A stretch of DNA of 64,000 nt from Taibaiella sp. (GCA_016786705.1 JAEUVV010000011.1:212622-276621), one strand, 5' to 3'; counted from the stretch's first letter, positions 44,182 to 52,530 are shown. Notes: generated from the sequence alone by a model not told the origin. Program-made: numbers and translations.

Positions 44182-44822
44182 TTTTGTTCTTGATTTATAG
44201 TTTTCAGCGACTGCCAGAACTGGTTTTTATGGAGTCCGAAGGCAGCATGTAATAATTGATTAATGTAGGGAATTTCAGCGCGCTTGTAGTCTTTCTTCTC
44301 AACGATCCTGTCCAGGTATAGTTTGCGGTAAATTGGGTCTGCCAGTTCAGCCTGCCAGTCGGCTACTCCGGGCTCAATATCACTACCTATCGATGAATAA
44401 TGGAATTGTTTTAAATAGTGTTCCAGTACAGGTAACAACGGATCTTTACTATCGGAAATATTTAATTGCGTAAAAATTTCCGGCAAAAAGCGCAGGCTAA
44501 GGTCCGCAGATAACTTCGCTGACAAGGTTAGATTCCCGTTAATTGCAGGAAATAAAGTGGCCAGGTCTTTTATGGTATTTTCCCGGATCAGCAAAAGCTG
44601 GGCGCTGTAAAAGATGGTTTTTGCCGCCCATAAAGCGCTTGTTGTGTCAAAGTCAAGGGCTGCCGGGAATTCCATGCTTTCCAGCTCAAATTCGGACTGC
44701 AGTAAGGGCAACACTTCTGCGGCATCTGCAGGAGACACTATATTTAGCTTGCTAAAAACAGTTAGGTTACCGTTTTTACGTAAGTCGTACAGGGTTTTAA
44801 AAAAAGAGGATGCTGTTTTCAT
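44178..44822 (-). CDS. First gene of the MoxR-vWA operon, helical (possible bpX4-like)
   Basis: 214 residues, soluble, mainly helical. The segment SALWAAKTIFYSAQLLLIRE (about 63-82) resembles the core of a small domain often encoded beside MoxR ATPases in these systems (recalled as bpX4; not searched). It has no catalytic motif. Its ATG is 8 bases from an exact -7 element, so the mRNA may start very close to it. It overlaps the MoxR gene by 4 bases (ATGA). Confidence 0.7.
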   Translation of the reverse strand: MKTASSFFKTLYDLRKNGNLTVFSKLNIVSPADAAEVLPLLQSEFELESMEFPAALDFDTTSALWAAKTIFYSAQLLLIRENTIKDLATLFPAINGNLTLSAKLSADLSLRFLPEIFTQLNISDSKDPLLPVLEHYLKQFHYSSIGSDIEPGVADWQAELADPIYRKLYLDRIVEKKDYKRAEIPYINQLLHAAFGLHKNQFWQSLKTINQEQK

Positions 44823-44829
44823 GGTGCAG

Positions 44830-44837
44830 CAAAATTA
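44830..44837 (-). promoter_or_regulatory. -7 promoter element (TAATTTTG) for the MoxR-vWA operon
   Basis: Exact TAnnTTTG on the minus strand, 7 bases before the first ATG at 44822. This would give an almost leaderless mRNA. Confidence 0.45.
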
Positions 44838-44880
44838 TAATTATTTATTATTTGTCCGGTCGTAGTTTTTATAAACGAAA

Positions 44881-44916
44881 AAAGCTTTAAGATTAATGTA
44901 TTAATCCCAAAGCTTT
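44881..44916 (-). terminator. Terminator after the OmpA-family lipoprotein gene
   Basis: AAAGCTTT / AAAGCTTT and GATTAAT / ATTAATC pair around a 2-base loop, with a 2-by-2 internal mismatch. A T run (TTTTTTCG) follows on the minus strand. Confidence 0.75.
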
Positions 44917-44938
44917 CTATCAATTTATATTGTCCTGT

Positions 44939-45751
44939 TTAATCTGCCTGGAGTAAATCCATTAATGCATCCAGCTTTGGTTCCAGGATGATCTCTGTCC
45001 TACGGTTTTTCGCCCGGCCTTCAGCCGTTTCGTTCGACTCCAGGGGTAAATATTGGGAGCGTCCGCTAGCGATTATACGTAAAGGATCTACACTATAATC
45101 TTTTGTCAGTATTCTTACAATGGAAGTCGCCCTGGCCACACTTAAAGCCCAGTTATCTTCGAAACGGACTTTGATCGGCACAGAATCCGTGTGTCCTTCC
45201 ACATTAATATTGATATCCGGGTTGCTGTTTAAAACTTCCGCAAGCTTAGACAAGGCATTTTTTCCTTCCGCATTCACTGCTGCACTACCCGAAGGGAAGA
45301 GCAAGCTTTCCTGCATACTTACATAAACTTTCCCGTCTTTTTGCGTTACTGTCAATTGATCAGAACGGAAGCCTTTTAACGCCTCTGCCATTTTATTTCT
45401 TAAGAGTTCGGATTGTGCTTTCTGCTTGTCAATGATCGCCTGCATGTTTTTCAGCTTCTCCTGTTGCTCGGTCAGCCGCTGGCTGCTTTCATCCAACTGT
45501 GATTGCTTGGCTTTTAAATCAGCATTCTGTGCATCAATCTCAGCTGCCGCACTACTGTTGGCAGATTCCATTAAGTGCAGCCGCTCTCTCAGGTTTTCAA
45601 TATTTTCATTTAAATCCCGGTTTTGCTTTTGAGCACCGGCTAATCTTGAAGTCGCTTCTTTATACTTTTTATTAGACACACAGCTTTGCATGCTAATACC
45701 AAGTACTACTACCAAACCTAATATCAAATACTTGCTCCTGTTCATAAACAT
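44939..45751 (-). CDS. OmpA-family peptidoglycan-binding lipoprotein
   Basis: 270 residues. The signal peptide ends in MQSC, with Cys24 as the probable lipid-modified residue; an in-frame Met three codons in is an alternative start. Residues 30-125 form a long coiled coil (QKQNRDLNENIENLRERLHL). Residues 140-260 form an OmpA C-terminal domain with NVEGHTDSVPI, the NWALSVARATSIVR segment, and AKNRRTEIIL. This binds peptidoglycan noncovalently. It should link the outer membrane to the wall. It lies 15 bases downstream of the polyprenyl synthase and has its own terminator. Confidence 0.92.
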   Translation of the reverse strand: MFMNRSKYLILGLVVVLGISMQSCVSNKKYKEATSRLAGAQKQNRDLNENIENLRERLHLMESANSSAAAEIDAQNADLKAKQSQLDESSQRLTEQQEKLKNMQAIIDKQKAQSELLRNKMAEALKGFRSDQLTVTQKDGKVYVSMQESLLFPSGSAAVNAEGKNALSKLAEVLNSNPDININVEGHTDSVPIKVRFEDNWALSVARATSIVRILTKDYSVDPLRIIASGRSQYLPLESNETAEGRAKNRRTEIILEPKLDALMDLLQAD

Positions 45752-45765
45752 AAGTTTTAAATCCG

Positions 45766-46728
45766 TTAATATTTTCTTTTTGTGACGTAGGCTACCAGTT
45801 CTTCCATAGCGTCGCGGGCCTCGGATGCCGGGAAGGTATGCAATATATCCAGGGCTTCCTGCTGGTAAGCTTCCATTTTGCGTCTTGCGTAGTCAATACC
45901 GCCGGACTGATTGACCAGCCTGATCACTTCTTCTACCTTATCGCGCTTATGGCTTTCATTCTTTACTATATATATTATCTTCCTTTTGGTCGCTTCATCT
46001 ACATTTTGCAAAGTATAAATAAGCGGTAAGGTCATTTTCTTTTCCTTTATATCTATACCGGTAGGTTTACCGATGTTATCATGCCCGTAATCAAACAAAT
46101 CGTCCTTGATCTGGAAACTGATACCCAGCTTTTCGCCAAACTGGCGCATACGTTCCGCGTCTTCAAAACTTTCATTAACCGACCATGCTCCCGCGCCACA
46201 GGCTGCCGCTAAAAGCGAGGCCGTCTTGCTGCGGATGATTTCAAAGTAAATGTCTTCTTTAATATCCAGCTTCCTGGCCTTTTCAATTTGCAGTAGTTCA
46301 CCTTCGCTCATTTCCTTAACAGCCGTAGATACCATTTTGAGTATTTCATAGTCGCCATGTTCTACAGATAACAACAAGCCTTTGGCCAGCAGGTAATCAC
46401 CGAACAAAACGGCCACTTTATTTTTCCATAGAGCATTAATAGAAAAAAAGCCTCTTCTCATATTGGAGTCATCCACCACATCATCATGCACCAGGGAGGC
46501 GGTATGCAGCAGTTCTATAAGAGCGGCGGCCCTGAAGGTACGCTCACAGGTCTGGCCGGCAATTTTTGCCGAAAGGAATACAAACATGGGACGCATTTGT
46601 TTGCCCTTTCTTTTAATAATAAACTTCATCACTCTATCCAACAGCGCTTTCCCGGTCTTTACACTATTGGAAAAATGATCTTCAAATATTTTTAATTCCT
46701 CTTCTATTACATTTTTGCTCAGGTTCAT
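45766..46728 (-). CDS. Polyprenyl diphosphate synthase (all-trans, IspB-like)
   Basis: Cytosolic prenyltransferase of 320 residues that extends isoprenoid chains, probably for the quinone side chain. The first Asp-rich motif DDVVDD is at 82-87 within LLHTASLVHDDVVDDSNMRRG, and the second is DDLFDYGHDN (about 211-220). The basic KGKQMRPM stretch lies near 41-48. Chain length cannot be read directly; small residues before the first motif suggest a long product. The gene starts at ATG 46728 and is followed by the OmpA lipoprotein. Confidence 0.92.
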   Translation of the reverse strand: MNLSKNVIEEELKIFEDHFSNSVKTGKALLDRVMKFIIKRKGKQMRPMFVFLSAKIAGQTCERTFRAAALIELLHTASLVHDDVVDDSNMRRGFFSINALWKNKVAVLFGDYLLAKGLLLSVEHGDYEILKMVSTAVKEMSEGELLQIEKARKLDIKEDIYFEIIRSKTASLLAAACGAGAWSVNESFEDAERMRQFGEKLGISFQIKDDLFDYGHDNIGKPTGIDIKEKKMTLPLIYTLQNVDEATKRKIIYIVKNESHKRDKVEEVIRLVNQSGGIDYARRKMEAYQQEALDILHTFPASEARDAMEELVAYVTKRKY

Positions 46729-47097
46729 TCAACAGAAATAAAACGGTCAGACATCAAGAGTAGCGCGTAAACACTACTATACAGTCGAAAATAATTCAAC
46801 CAGATGGCTAAATTAAAACTATAATGTAAGAATAGCTGTATAAATTTTAAAAGTATGATAACAATTATTTTATGGCAATAATCTTTGCAGTAACAGAAAA
46901 TGTGTATTTTGAGCCCGGATTTCAAATGATATATTTCACATAAAAACCCTATGTTTTTGAAATGTTATTAAATGAAAATCAGCTGAAATAGGGCTACAAA
47001 AAGCTTCGAAATATTTTTTTTATTAAGAATTAGACTATACCTTTGCCAAATATTGTATAGCGTACAAACTAAAAACACTTTATAAACAAATCTCGTT
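46729..47097. other. AT-rich divergent intergenic region
   Basis: 369 bases between the polyprenyl synthase (minus) and the outer-membrane protein (plus). No credible gene. The only clear signal is a TACCTTTG element at 47038. The A/T content is high throughout, with an A/T run at 47009-47022. Confidence 0.6.
47038..47045 (+). promoter_or_regulatory. -7 promoter element (TACCTTTG) for the OmpA-like outer-membrane gene
   Basis: Exact TAnnTTTG, 53 bases before the ATG at 47098. A T-rich stretch (47014-47021) sits roughly where a -33 element would be, but TTTG itself is absent. Confidence 0.6.
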
Positions 47098-48798
47098 ATG
47101 GTAAACAAAAAGTACATCTTGTTAGCTGGTTTGTGTGCGGCTATGGCTGCTCCAGCATTTGCACAAGAAACCAAGCAAGCATCATCTTGGAGCGGTAGGG
47201 ATATGACTTACCGTGGTCAGGTATATGATGTTCTTGACACAGCTTATGTTCCTAAAGGAAGAATGGAGCAACAACGTCAATATTTAAATCACCAATATGC
47301 ATTCCCTGCAAAACCACGCAACATGTGGGAATTAGGGGTAAATGCAGGTTTCCAAAACATTTTTGGTGATGTAACTTCTAAAATGCCTTGGAATGCATCA
47401 TCTCCATTAAACGCATTAGGTTTTGGCGCGTCTATCCGTAAAGCTATGGGTTATACCTTCTCTTGGCGTTTAGCGTATAACTTCCAGAATGCTCAGGGTA
47501 TCGACTATCGTCCTAGAAGAGCAGACCTTGCTACTGCTTATAACAACCCTTGGACTGCTAAAGGTTATACCAATGATGCAGACGTTTACAGCAACTACAA
47601 ATACAGAGGTCATGAGCTGACTTTACAATTAGTAGCTGCGTCTAACAACATCCGTTTCCACAAAGCTAAGAACGCGGTAAGCTTCTACGGTTTTGCAGGT
47701 GCCGGTGCTTTATTATGGAACACTCAAGTAGGTGTTGCTAACAGCGCTAACGCTAACTGGAATTACGATGCATGGCAAGATACTGATGGTACTTTAACTA
47801 AAGAAGGCCAAAAAGAATACAGAAAAGAATTAAAAGACGCTACTTATGTAGATTATTCCCGTGAATATTTAACGAACAAAGGTCGTGCAAATATCGAAAT
47901 CGGTGATAAATCCTGGGGTTTAGTTCCGGCTTTAGTAGGTGGTGCAGGTATCCAATTTAAATTAGGAGATCGCGTTACTTTACAATTCGAAGACAAAATT
48001 ACCTGGACTGGTCTTGATATCTTAGATGCTACGGAAGTGCCTCAACTTTTGAACAATGATAAAGATATCATGAACTACGCTTCTGTAGGTCTTGGCTTTA
48101 ACATTGGTAAAAAATCTAAGAATGTACAACCATTATGGTGGGTTAATCCTATGGATCATATCTATAGTGAAGTTGCTGCTCCTCGTCACATGATGCTGCC
48201 TGATCCGGTATTAGCTGATGATGACGGTGATGGTATCGCTAACCAATTCGATAAATGTCCGGATACTCAAGCTGGTATTAAAGTTGACGCTTCAGGTTGT
48301 CCTCTTGATACTGATGGTGACGGTGTTCCTGACTACATGGATAAAGAGCCAATCACTCCTACTTACTGTCAACCAGTAGATGCTGATGGTGTTGGTAAAT
48401 GTCCTTGTCCGGATGATTGTGGTGGTGGTGAGAAATCTTGTGGCAACATCGGTTCTGGTGCAATCACTTTCTCTGGTAGCTCTACAACTTTATCTGCTGC
48501 TGCTCAATCTCAATTAGCTAACTTAGCTGGTCAAATGAGCGCTAACCCAGAATGTAAAGTAGTGGTAATGGGTAACGCAGGTTCTTCTAAAGTACAACAA
48601 CAACGTGCTTGGGATCGCGTAAATAAAGTAATCACTTATATGACTGAAACTCAAAACATCAGCCGTGATCGCTTTATCTTCCAATACTCTGGTGCTACAG
48701 GTGACGTTAACTCTGTAATGTACCGTTCTGCAAACGATGGCGAAACTGGTCCTTCTTCTCAAGCTCCACCATTCCCACACTTGCAATCTAACAAATAA
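47098..48798 (+). CDS. OmpA-like major outer-membrane protein with type 3 Ca-binding repeats
   Basis: 566 residues. The signal peptide is MVNKKYILLAGLCAAMAAPAFAQ. The central part is a probable beta-barrel/assembly-like domain (FSWRLAYNFQNAQG, GFAGAGALLWNT, GRANIEIGDKSWGLVPALVGGAGIQF). Near 385-425 there are thrombospondin type 3-like repeats (DDDGDGIANQFDKCPDTQAG, DTDGDGVPDYMDKEP) that bind Ca2+. The C-terminal 120 residues resemble a shortened OmpA domain (ITFSGSSTTLSAAAQSQLA) without the canonical NxxLSxxRA motif. Codons are unusually T/A-ending compared with neighbours, as in highly expressed genes. It is followed by a strong terminator. Confidence 0.88.
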   Translation: MVNKKYILLAGLCAAMAAPAFAQETKQASSWSGRDMTYRGQVYDVLDTAYVPKGRMEQQRQYLNHQYAFPAKPRNMWELGVNAGFQNIFGDVTSKMPWNASSPLNALGFGASIRKAMGYTFSWRLAYNFQNAQGIDYRPRRADLATAYNNPWTAKGYTNDADVYSNYKYRGHELTLQLVAASNNIRFHKAKNAVSFYGFAGAGALLWNTQVGVANSANANWNYDAWQDTDGTLTKEGQKEYRKELKDATYVDYSREYLTNKGRANIEIGDKSWGLVPALVGGAGIQFKLGDRVTLQFEDKITWTGLDILDATEVPQLLNNDKDIMNYASVGLGFNIGKKSKNVQPLWWVNPMDHIYSEVAAPRHMMLPDPVLADDDGDGIANQFDKCPDTQAGIKVDASGCPLDTDGDGVPDYMDKEPITPTYCQPVDADGVGKCPCPDDCGGGEKSCGNIGSGAITFSGSSTTLSAAAQSQLANLAGQMSANPECKVVVMGNAGSSKVQQQRAWDRVNKVITYMTETQNISRDRFIFQYSGATGDVNSVMYRSANDGETGPSSQAPPFPHLQSNK

Positions 48799-48821
48799 TC
48801 TAAATCATTAGATTTATTTAT

Positions 48822-48857
48822 AAAGAGAAAGACTATCAGTTGATAGTCTTTCTCTTT
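48822..48857 (+). terminator. Strong intrinsic terminator after the outer-membrane protein gene
   Basis: Perfect 17-bp stem AAAGAGAAAGACTATCA / TGATAGTCTTTCTCTTT with a 2-base loop, followed by more T residues. Confidence 0.9.
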
Positions 48858-48927
48858 TTTAGTTACTCAAAACATGCACCTATCCTAAAGGTCAAAAGTT
48901 TTATCATAGCTTTCTGATCCAATATTC

Positions 48928-48935
48928 TACCTTTG
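48928..48935 (+). promoter_or_regulatory. -7 promoter element (TACCTTTG) for rsmA
   Basis: Exact TAnnTTTG, 51 bases upstream of the rsmA ATG at 48987. Confidence 0.5.
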
Positions 48936-48986
48936 CGCAAAGCACAAGAACAGCACTGAACGCTGTTCTCAAATTATTCTATTGAA

Positions 48987-49748
48987 ATGTATACACTCAA
49001 AAAAAGCCTGGGCCAGCATTTTCTTCATGATGAACAAATGTGCCAGAAGATCGTAAGCCAGCTAAATATACCTGCAGGCTTACAATTATTAGAAGTAGGT
49101 CCCGGAGCAGGCGCATTGACCAAGTACCTCTTAAAGAAAGAAACGATCGATTTTAAAGCGATCGAATATGATGAGGAAAAAGTCAATTACCTGATCAAAA
49201 CCTACCCGGAGCTCAAAGACAAGATCATACATATAGACTTCCTGAAGGCGGACATTCCCTTCCAGGGCCACTTTTCCATCATTGGCAATTTTCCTTACAA
49301 TATTTCTACCCAAATCCTGTTTAAAGTTTTGGAGTGGGAAACACAGGTGGATGAAGTAATTGGCATGTTCCAGAAAGAGGTAGCACAACGGGTTGCCGCT
49401 AAAGAAGGCAATAAAACTTATGGTATCCTGAGTGTACTCATACAGGCATTCTTTAAAGTGGAATACTTATTTGATGTACATGAAAACTGCTTTACGCCAC
49501 CACCCAAAGTGAAATCGGGCGTGATCCGCTTAACCAATGCGCAAAACCCTTACCAGATCGACAACCCTAAACGTTTTCTTAAAGTGGTTAAAACCGCATT
49601 CGGACAAAGAAGAAAAACCCTTCGCAATGCTTTGAAGCCGTTGTTGCAGGCCGAACAGCTGACCCATGAAATATTTAATTTAAGAGCGGAGCAATTATCT
49701 GTTGCGGACTTCGTTAAATTATATAATACCTATTTCGTCCATGTATAA
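48987..49748 (+). CDS. rsmA: 16S rRNA dimethyladenosine transferase RsmA (KsgA)
   Basis: Cytosolic methyltransferase that dimethylates A1518 and A1519 of 16S rRNA late in 30S assembly; 253 residues, normal length. The opening KKSLGQHFLHDEQM is diagnostic. SAM motif I is LLEVGPGAGALTKYL (about 34-48). Catalytic motif IV is IIGNFPYNISTQI (about 94-106). The CFTPPPKVKSGVI stretch near 170 is typical of the family. The stop overlaps the start of the next gene by 8 bases. Confidence 0.98.
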   Translation: MYTLKKSLGQHFLHDEQMCQKIVSQLNIPAGLQLLEVGPGAGALTKYLLKKETIDFKAIEYDEEKVNYLIKTYPELKDKIIHIDFLKADIPFQGHFSIIGNFPYNISTQILFKVLEWETQVDEVIGMFQKEVAQRVAAKEGNKTYGILSVLIQAFFKVEYLFDVHENCFTPPPKVKSGVIRLTNAQNPYQIDNPKRFLKVVKTAFGQRRKTLRNALKPLLQAEQLTHEIFNLRAEQLSVADFVKLYNTYFVHV

Positions 49749-50685
49749 ACAAGTACTTACCGTTACCCAGATTGATCCTGTTTTAAGCGACTTCCTGGAG
49801 CAGCAAGGTTATTCTATCCACTATCAACCCAACCTTAGCCGGCAGGCATTGCTTGCTGAAGCGCATCTCTATGAAGGCATTATTACCAGCACCAAGATCA
49901 CTTTTGACCGGGAGATGCTGGATGCCTGTACGCATTTAAAATGGATCGGCAGGATGGGCAGCGGTATGGAACTGATCGACCTTGCCTATGCACAGGAAAA
50001 AAATATTTTCTGCTGCAGTAGTCCTGATGGCAATGCCAATGCAGTTGCAGAGCAGGCTTTGGGTATGTACTTGAGTTTACAACATAATATCTTTAAATCG
50101 AATAAAGAAATTAAAGGAGGTATTTGGTTAAGAGATGAAAACAGAGGTATAGAAATTGAAGGAAAAACCGCAGGTATCATAGGTCTTGGCCATAACGGGT
50201 ATAAATTTGCCGAAAAGCTGGGTCTTCTTGGTATGAAAGTGCTGGCCTACGATATTGAGCAAAAGGAGATCAAAGCCGAAAATATTATCCAGGTGGACCG
50301 GCTGGAAGCCATCCAGTCCGCTGCGGATATGATCAGTTTCCATGTCCCTTACAATCCCCTTACGCATCATTACTTCAACCATAATTTCCTGGAAAAAATG
50401 CAAAAGCCGTTTGTATTGCTTAACCTCTCTAGGGGTAAAATTGTAGCGCAAGCTGCCGTACTGGAGGGGTTAAAAACTGGGAAAATAAAGGGAGCGGCCT
50501 TGGATGTATGGGAAAAAGAGCCTCTTCATAAAATGGCCCCGGAAATGCTGCAGGAGGCACAGCAGCTATTAGCGCATCCCCACTTTATAGGTACCTCACA
50601 CATCGGCGGGTACAGCCACGAAGCCACTTATAAAATGAGCCTGATCTTAAAGCAGAAGGTCGAGAAATACATTTTAAATCTTTAA
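49741..50685 (+). CDS. 2-hydroxyacid dehydrogenase (D-isomer family, SerA-like)
   Basis: 314-residue NAD-dependent oxidoreductase. I use the ATG at 49741, overlapping rsmA by 8 bases; an in-frame TTG at 49702 would lie inside rsmA. The N-terminal substrate-binding half precedes the Rossmann motif TAGIIGLGHNGYKFAEKLG (about 144-162). Catalytic Arg is in FVLLNLSRGKIV, Glu in DVWEKEP (about 261-267), and His in the closing GTSHIGGYSHEA. These fit the D-2-hydroxyacid family; 3-phosphoglycerate dehydrogenase is possible but no ACT domain is present, so the substrate is open. Confidence 0.92.
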   Translation: MYKQVLTVTQIDPVLSDFLEQQGYSIHYQPNLSRQALLAEAHLYEGIITSTKITFDREMLDACTHLKWIGRMGSGMELIDLAYAQEKNIFCCSSPDGNANAVAEQALGMYLSLQHNIFKSNKEIKGGIWLRDENRGIEIEGKTAGIIGLGHNGYKFAEKLGLLGMKVLAYDIEQKEIKAENIIQVDRLEAIQSAADMISFHVPYNPLTHHYFNHNFLEKMQKPFVLLNLSRGKIVAQAAVLEGLKTGKIKGAALDVWEKEPLHKMAPEMLQEAQQLLAHPHFIGTSHIGGYSHEATYKMSLILKQKVEKYILNL

Positions 50686-50695
50686 TATTTTTCCT

Positions 50696-50703
50696 TATTT
50701 TTG
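50696..50703 (+). promoter_or_regulatory. -7 promoter element (TATTTTTG) for greA
   Basis: Exact TAnnTTTG, 86 bases before the greA ATG and 11 bases after the upstream stop. Confidence 0.5.
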
Positions 50704-50723
50704 TAGGAATATGGATGCACGCG

Positions 50724-50747
50724 ATATGTCCGAACACTTGGACATAT
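50724..50747. promoter_or_regulatory. Inverted repeat in the greA leader
   Basis: ATATGTCC / GGACATAT separated by 8 bases, between the -7 element (50696) and the ATG (50789). It could be an operator or mRNA hairpin; no T run follows, so a terminator is unlikely. Confidence 0.5.
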
Positions 50748-50788
50748 TGTGTGTTTTATTTTTATGTAAAATTTAAACCGGATTTGTT

Positions 50789-51262
50789 ATGTCAACTGTA
50801 AACTATGTAACAAAAGAAAGCTTGGAACAAATGCGCGAGGAGTTAACAATTTTGAAGACCAGCGGCAGGGCAGAAGTAGCACAAGCAATTGCAGAAGCAA
50901 GAGAAAAAGGCGATTTGAAGGAGAATGCAGAATACGATGCGGCCAAAGAGGCTCAGGGCCTCCATGAGGCCAAAATCGCGCAGTTGGAAAGCATCATCGC
51001 TAATGCACGCGTAATAGACACAAAAGATCTTGACCTGAGCAAAGTATCGGTACTGAGCAAGGTAAAGATTACCAATATGAAGACTAAAAAAGTTGTAGAA
51101 TATCACTTAGTTTCTGAAAAAGAAGCGGACCTTAAAGCAGGAAAAATTTCTGTAACCTCGCCAATTGGTAAAGGCTTGTTAGGCAAAGCTGTCGGCGACA
51201 TTGCCGAGATTAATGTGCCGGCCGGCAAACTCGAATTCAGGATTGAAGAAATCAGCCTGTAA
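50789..51262 (+). CDS. greA: Transcription elongation factor GreA
   Basis: Protein of 157 residues that enters the secondary channel of RNA polymerase and triggers transcript cleavage to rescue backtracked complexes. The N-terminal antiparallel coiled coil includes the tip motif EKGDLKENAEYDAAKE (about 44-59), with the acidic pair at the tip. The C-terminal FKBP-like domain holds YHLVSEKEADLKAGKISVTS and PIGKGLLGKAVGD. The length and motifs are standard. It is monocistronic by position, with its own promoter element and terminator. Confidence 0.98.
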   Translation: MSTVNYVTKESLEQMREELTILKTSGRAEVAQAIAEAREKGDLKENAEYDAAKEAQGLHEAKIAQLESIIANARVIDTKDLDLSKVSVLSKVKITNMKTKKVVEYHLVSEKEADLKAGKISVTSPIGKGLLGKAVGDIAEINVPAGKLEFRIEEISL

Positions 51263-51283
51263 TCAACAACTTGAAATTTCCCT

Positions 51284-51319
51284 AAAAGAGTACTTACGAC
51301 TTTGTAAGTACTCTTTTTT
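51284..51319 (+). terminator. greA terminator
   Basis: AAAAGAGTACTTAC / GTAAGTACTCTTTT, perfect 14-bp stem, 6-base loop, then T residues. Confidence 0.9.
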
Positions 51320-51359
51320 ATCAGGAACAATTCCCCTATCTCATTCTTGCCACAAAAAA

Positions 51360-51383
51360 GGTCGCGGTAAATGTACCACGACC
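51360..51383 (-). terminator. Terminator for the ferredoxin gene
   Basis: GGTCGCGGTA / TACCACGACC stem of 10 bp with one C-A mismatch and a 4-base loop. On the minus strand it is followed by TTTTTTG. It ends transcription converging on greA. Confidence 0.8.
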
Positions 51384-51409
51384 CCACAAAAAATTATACG
51401 TTTACATTC

Positions 51410-51739
51410 TTAGTCAGTATGATGCAGCTTAATTTTCAGCTGATCCATACCGGCATCAATTTTTAACTGGCAGGCTAACCTTGAGTTGGGTAACAGGTCC
51501 GGCAGAGTATCCAGCATCGCATATTCATCATCGCCGATTTCCGGCAGCGCATCCAGCCCTTCTAATACATCTACACAGCAGGTAGCGCAAAGCGCCATTC
51601 CGCCACAAGTAGCCAGTACCGGGTATTCGTGGGCTTTAAGCATTTCCATCAGGCTAAATCCCATATCTGTAGGGCATTCCATTTCATTAACCGTACCATC
51701 TTCCTGCTCCACGTATACCTTTATAAAATTATCTTCCAT
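51410..51739 (-). CDS. [2Fe-2S] ferredoxin, adrenodoxin-like
   Basis: 109-residue electron carrier of the cytoplasm. Four cysteines for one [2Fe-2S] cluster are visible: C45, C51 and C54 in TCGGMALCATC, then C90 in SRLACQLKI. C55 is extra. The spacing C-x5-C-x2-C and C-terminal Cys fits adrenodoxin-type ferredoxins (PF00111). The acidic pieces (EDGTVNEMEC, EIGDDEYAML) resemble the partner-binding face. It is a single gene with its own -7 element, so its partner reductase or oxygenase is elsewhere. Confidence 0.95.
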   Translation of the reverse strand: MEDNFIKVYVEQEDGTVNEMECPTDMGFSLMEMLKAHEYPVLATCGGMALCATCCVDVLEGLDALPEIGDDEYAMLDTLPDLLPNSRLACQLKIDAGMDQLKIKLHHTD

Positions 51740-51754
51740 CTGCTAATTTTTTTG

Positions 51755-51762
51755 CAAAAATA
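51755..51762 (-). promoter_or_regulatory. -7 promoter element (TATTTTTG) for the ferredoxin gene
   Basis: Exact TAnnTTTG on the minus strand, 15 bases before the ATG at 51739. A CAAA (minus TTTG) occurs 24 bases further up, slightly longer than the usual spacing. Confidence 0.5.
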
Positions 51763-51792
51763 CTTTAATTGTTTTCCTTCAAGCATCAAATT

Positions 51793-52530
51793 TTACAATG
51801 TTGCCATAGGAGTTTGTACATCATGGTAAAATAAGAATTTCCATTTTTCTTCCGCACCTTCTATACTCCACTTTTCTCTTAATTCCATTGCCTTTCGGCC
51901 ATCGGCATCATATTTAGCGACATACTTCATACGCATTTGCTTCATCTGCGGCGCTTCATCTCCACCAAAGAATATTTTCCCCTCATTACTCTCTATCCAA
52001 TAGACCAGGTGCTGGGGACAATGCCCGTTAGTATGCTCAAAACTTATGTATTCATCAACAGTCCCCCTTTCTCCTTCCAGGAAGACTACATTGGGATGGT
52101 ACCTTAACTCGTCCAGTTCCGAGGTAATATAGGAAGGCGCTCCTTTTTCATAAGCAAACTCCAGCTCCGGCGCATAAACATAAATTTTCGCATTATCATA
52201 TGCCGCATCTGCGAGGATGTTGGGTATGCCGCCACTATGGTCTTTATGCAGGTGACTCATCAATATCTTGGTCACGTCTTCCGGTTCTATATTATGTTTC
52301 CTCAGGTTGGCGGTAAGCTGTGTTACACCATCAGCTTGTGAAAAGCCAAGCCCGGTATCCAAAATAATGACGTCTTTTTCATTAACGACCAGGAATGGCT
52401 GTACTTCTACCAGAAGTGAACCGGTACTCCGGTCATTTAACTCATCTTTTGCCAGGTCAAAGGGAATAAACGATTTATCTCTGCCTACTGTAAAATGCCC
52501 TTCCGAAAGAGGAAATATCTGTGTATTCAT
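51793..52530 (-). CDS. MBL-fold metallo-hydrolase
   Basis: 245 residues, cytoplasmic. The zinc-binding motif HLHKDHSGG has H93, H95, D97 and H98. Later metal ligands are suggested by EHTNGHCPQHL and GGDEAP. The N-terminal beta strand VVNEKDVIILDTGLG is typical of the lactonase/hydroxyacylglutathione-like group. Substrate cannot be told. It begins 9 bases after the rodA stop and may be the last gene of an mrdA-rodA operon or use its own -7 element overlapping the rodA end. Confidence 0.88.
   Translation of the reverse strand: MNTQIFPLSEGHFTVGRDKSFIPFDLAKDELNDRSTGSLLVEVQPFLVVNEKDVIILDTGLGFSQADGVTQLTANLRKHNIEPEDVTKILMSHLHKDHSGGIPNILADAAYDNAKIYVYAPELEFAYEKGAPSYITSELDELRYHPNVVFLEGERGTVDEYISFEHTNGHCPQHLVYWIESNEGKIFFGGDEAPQMKQMRMKYVAKYDADGRKAMELREKWSIEGAEEKWKFLFYHDVQTPMATL

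Noticed and set aside
49702..49740. TTG start for the hydroxyacid dehydrogenase
   Set aside because: Lies within rsmA; the ATG at 49741 with 8-base overlap is normal for coupled genes.
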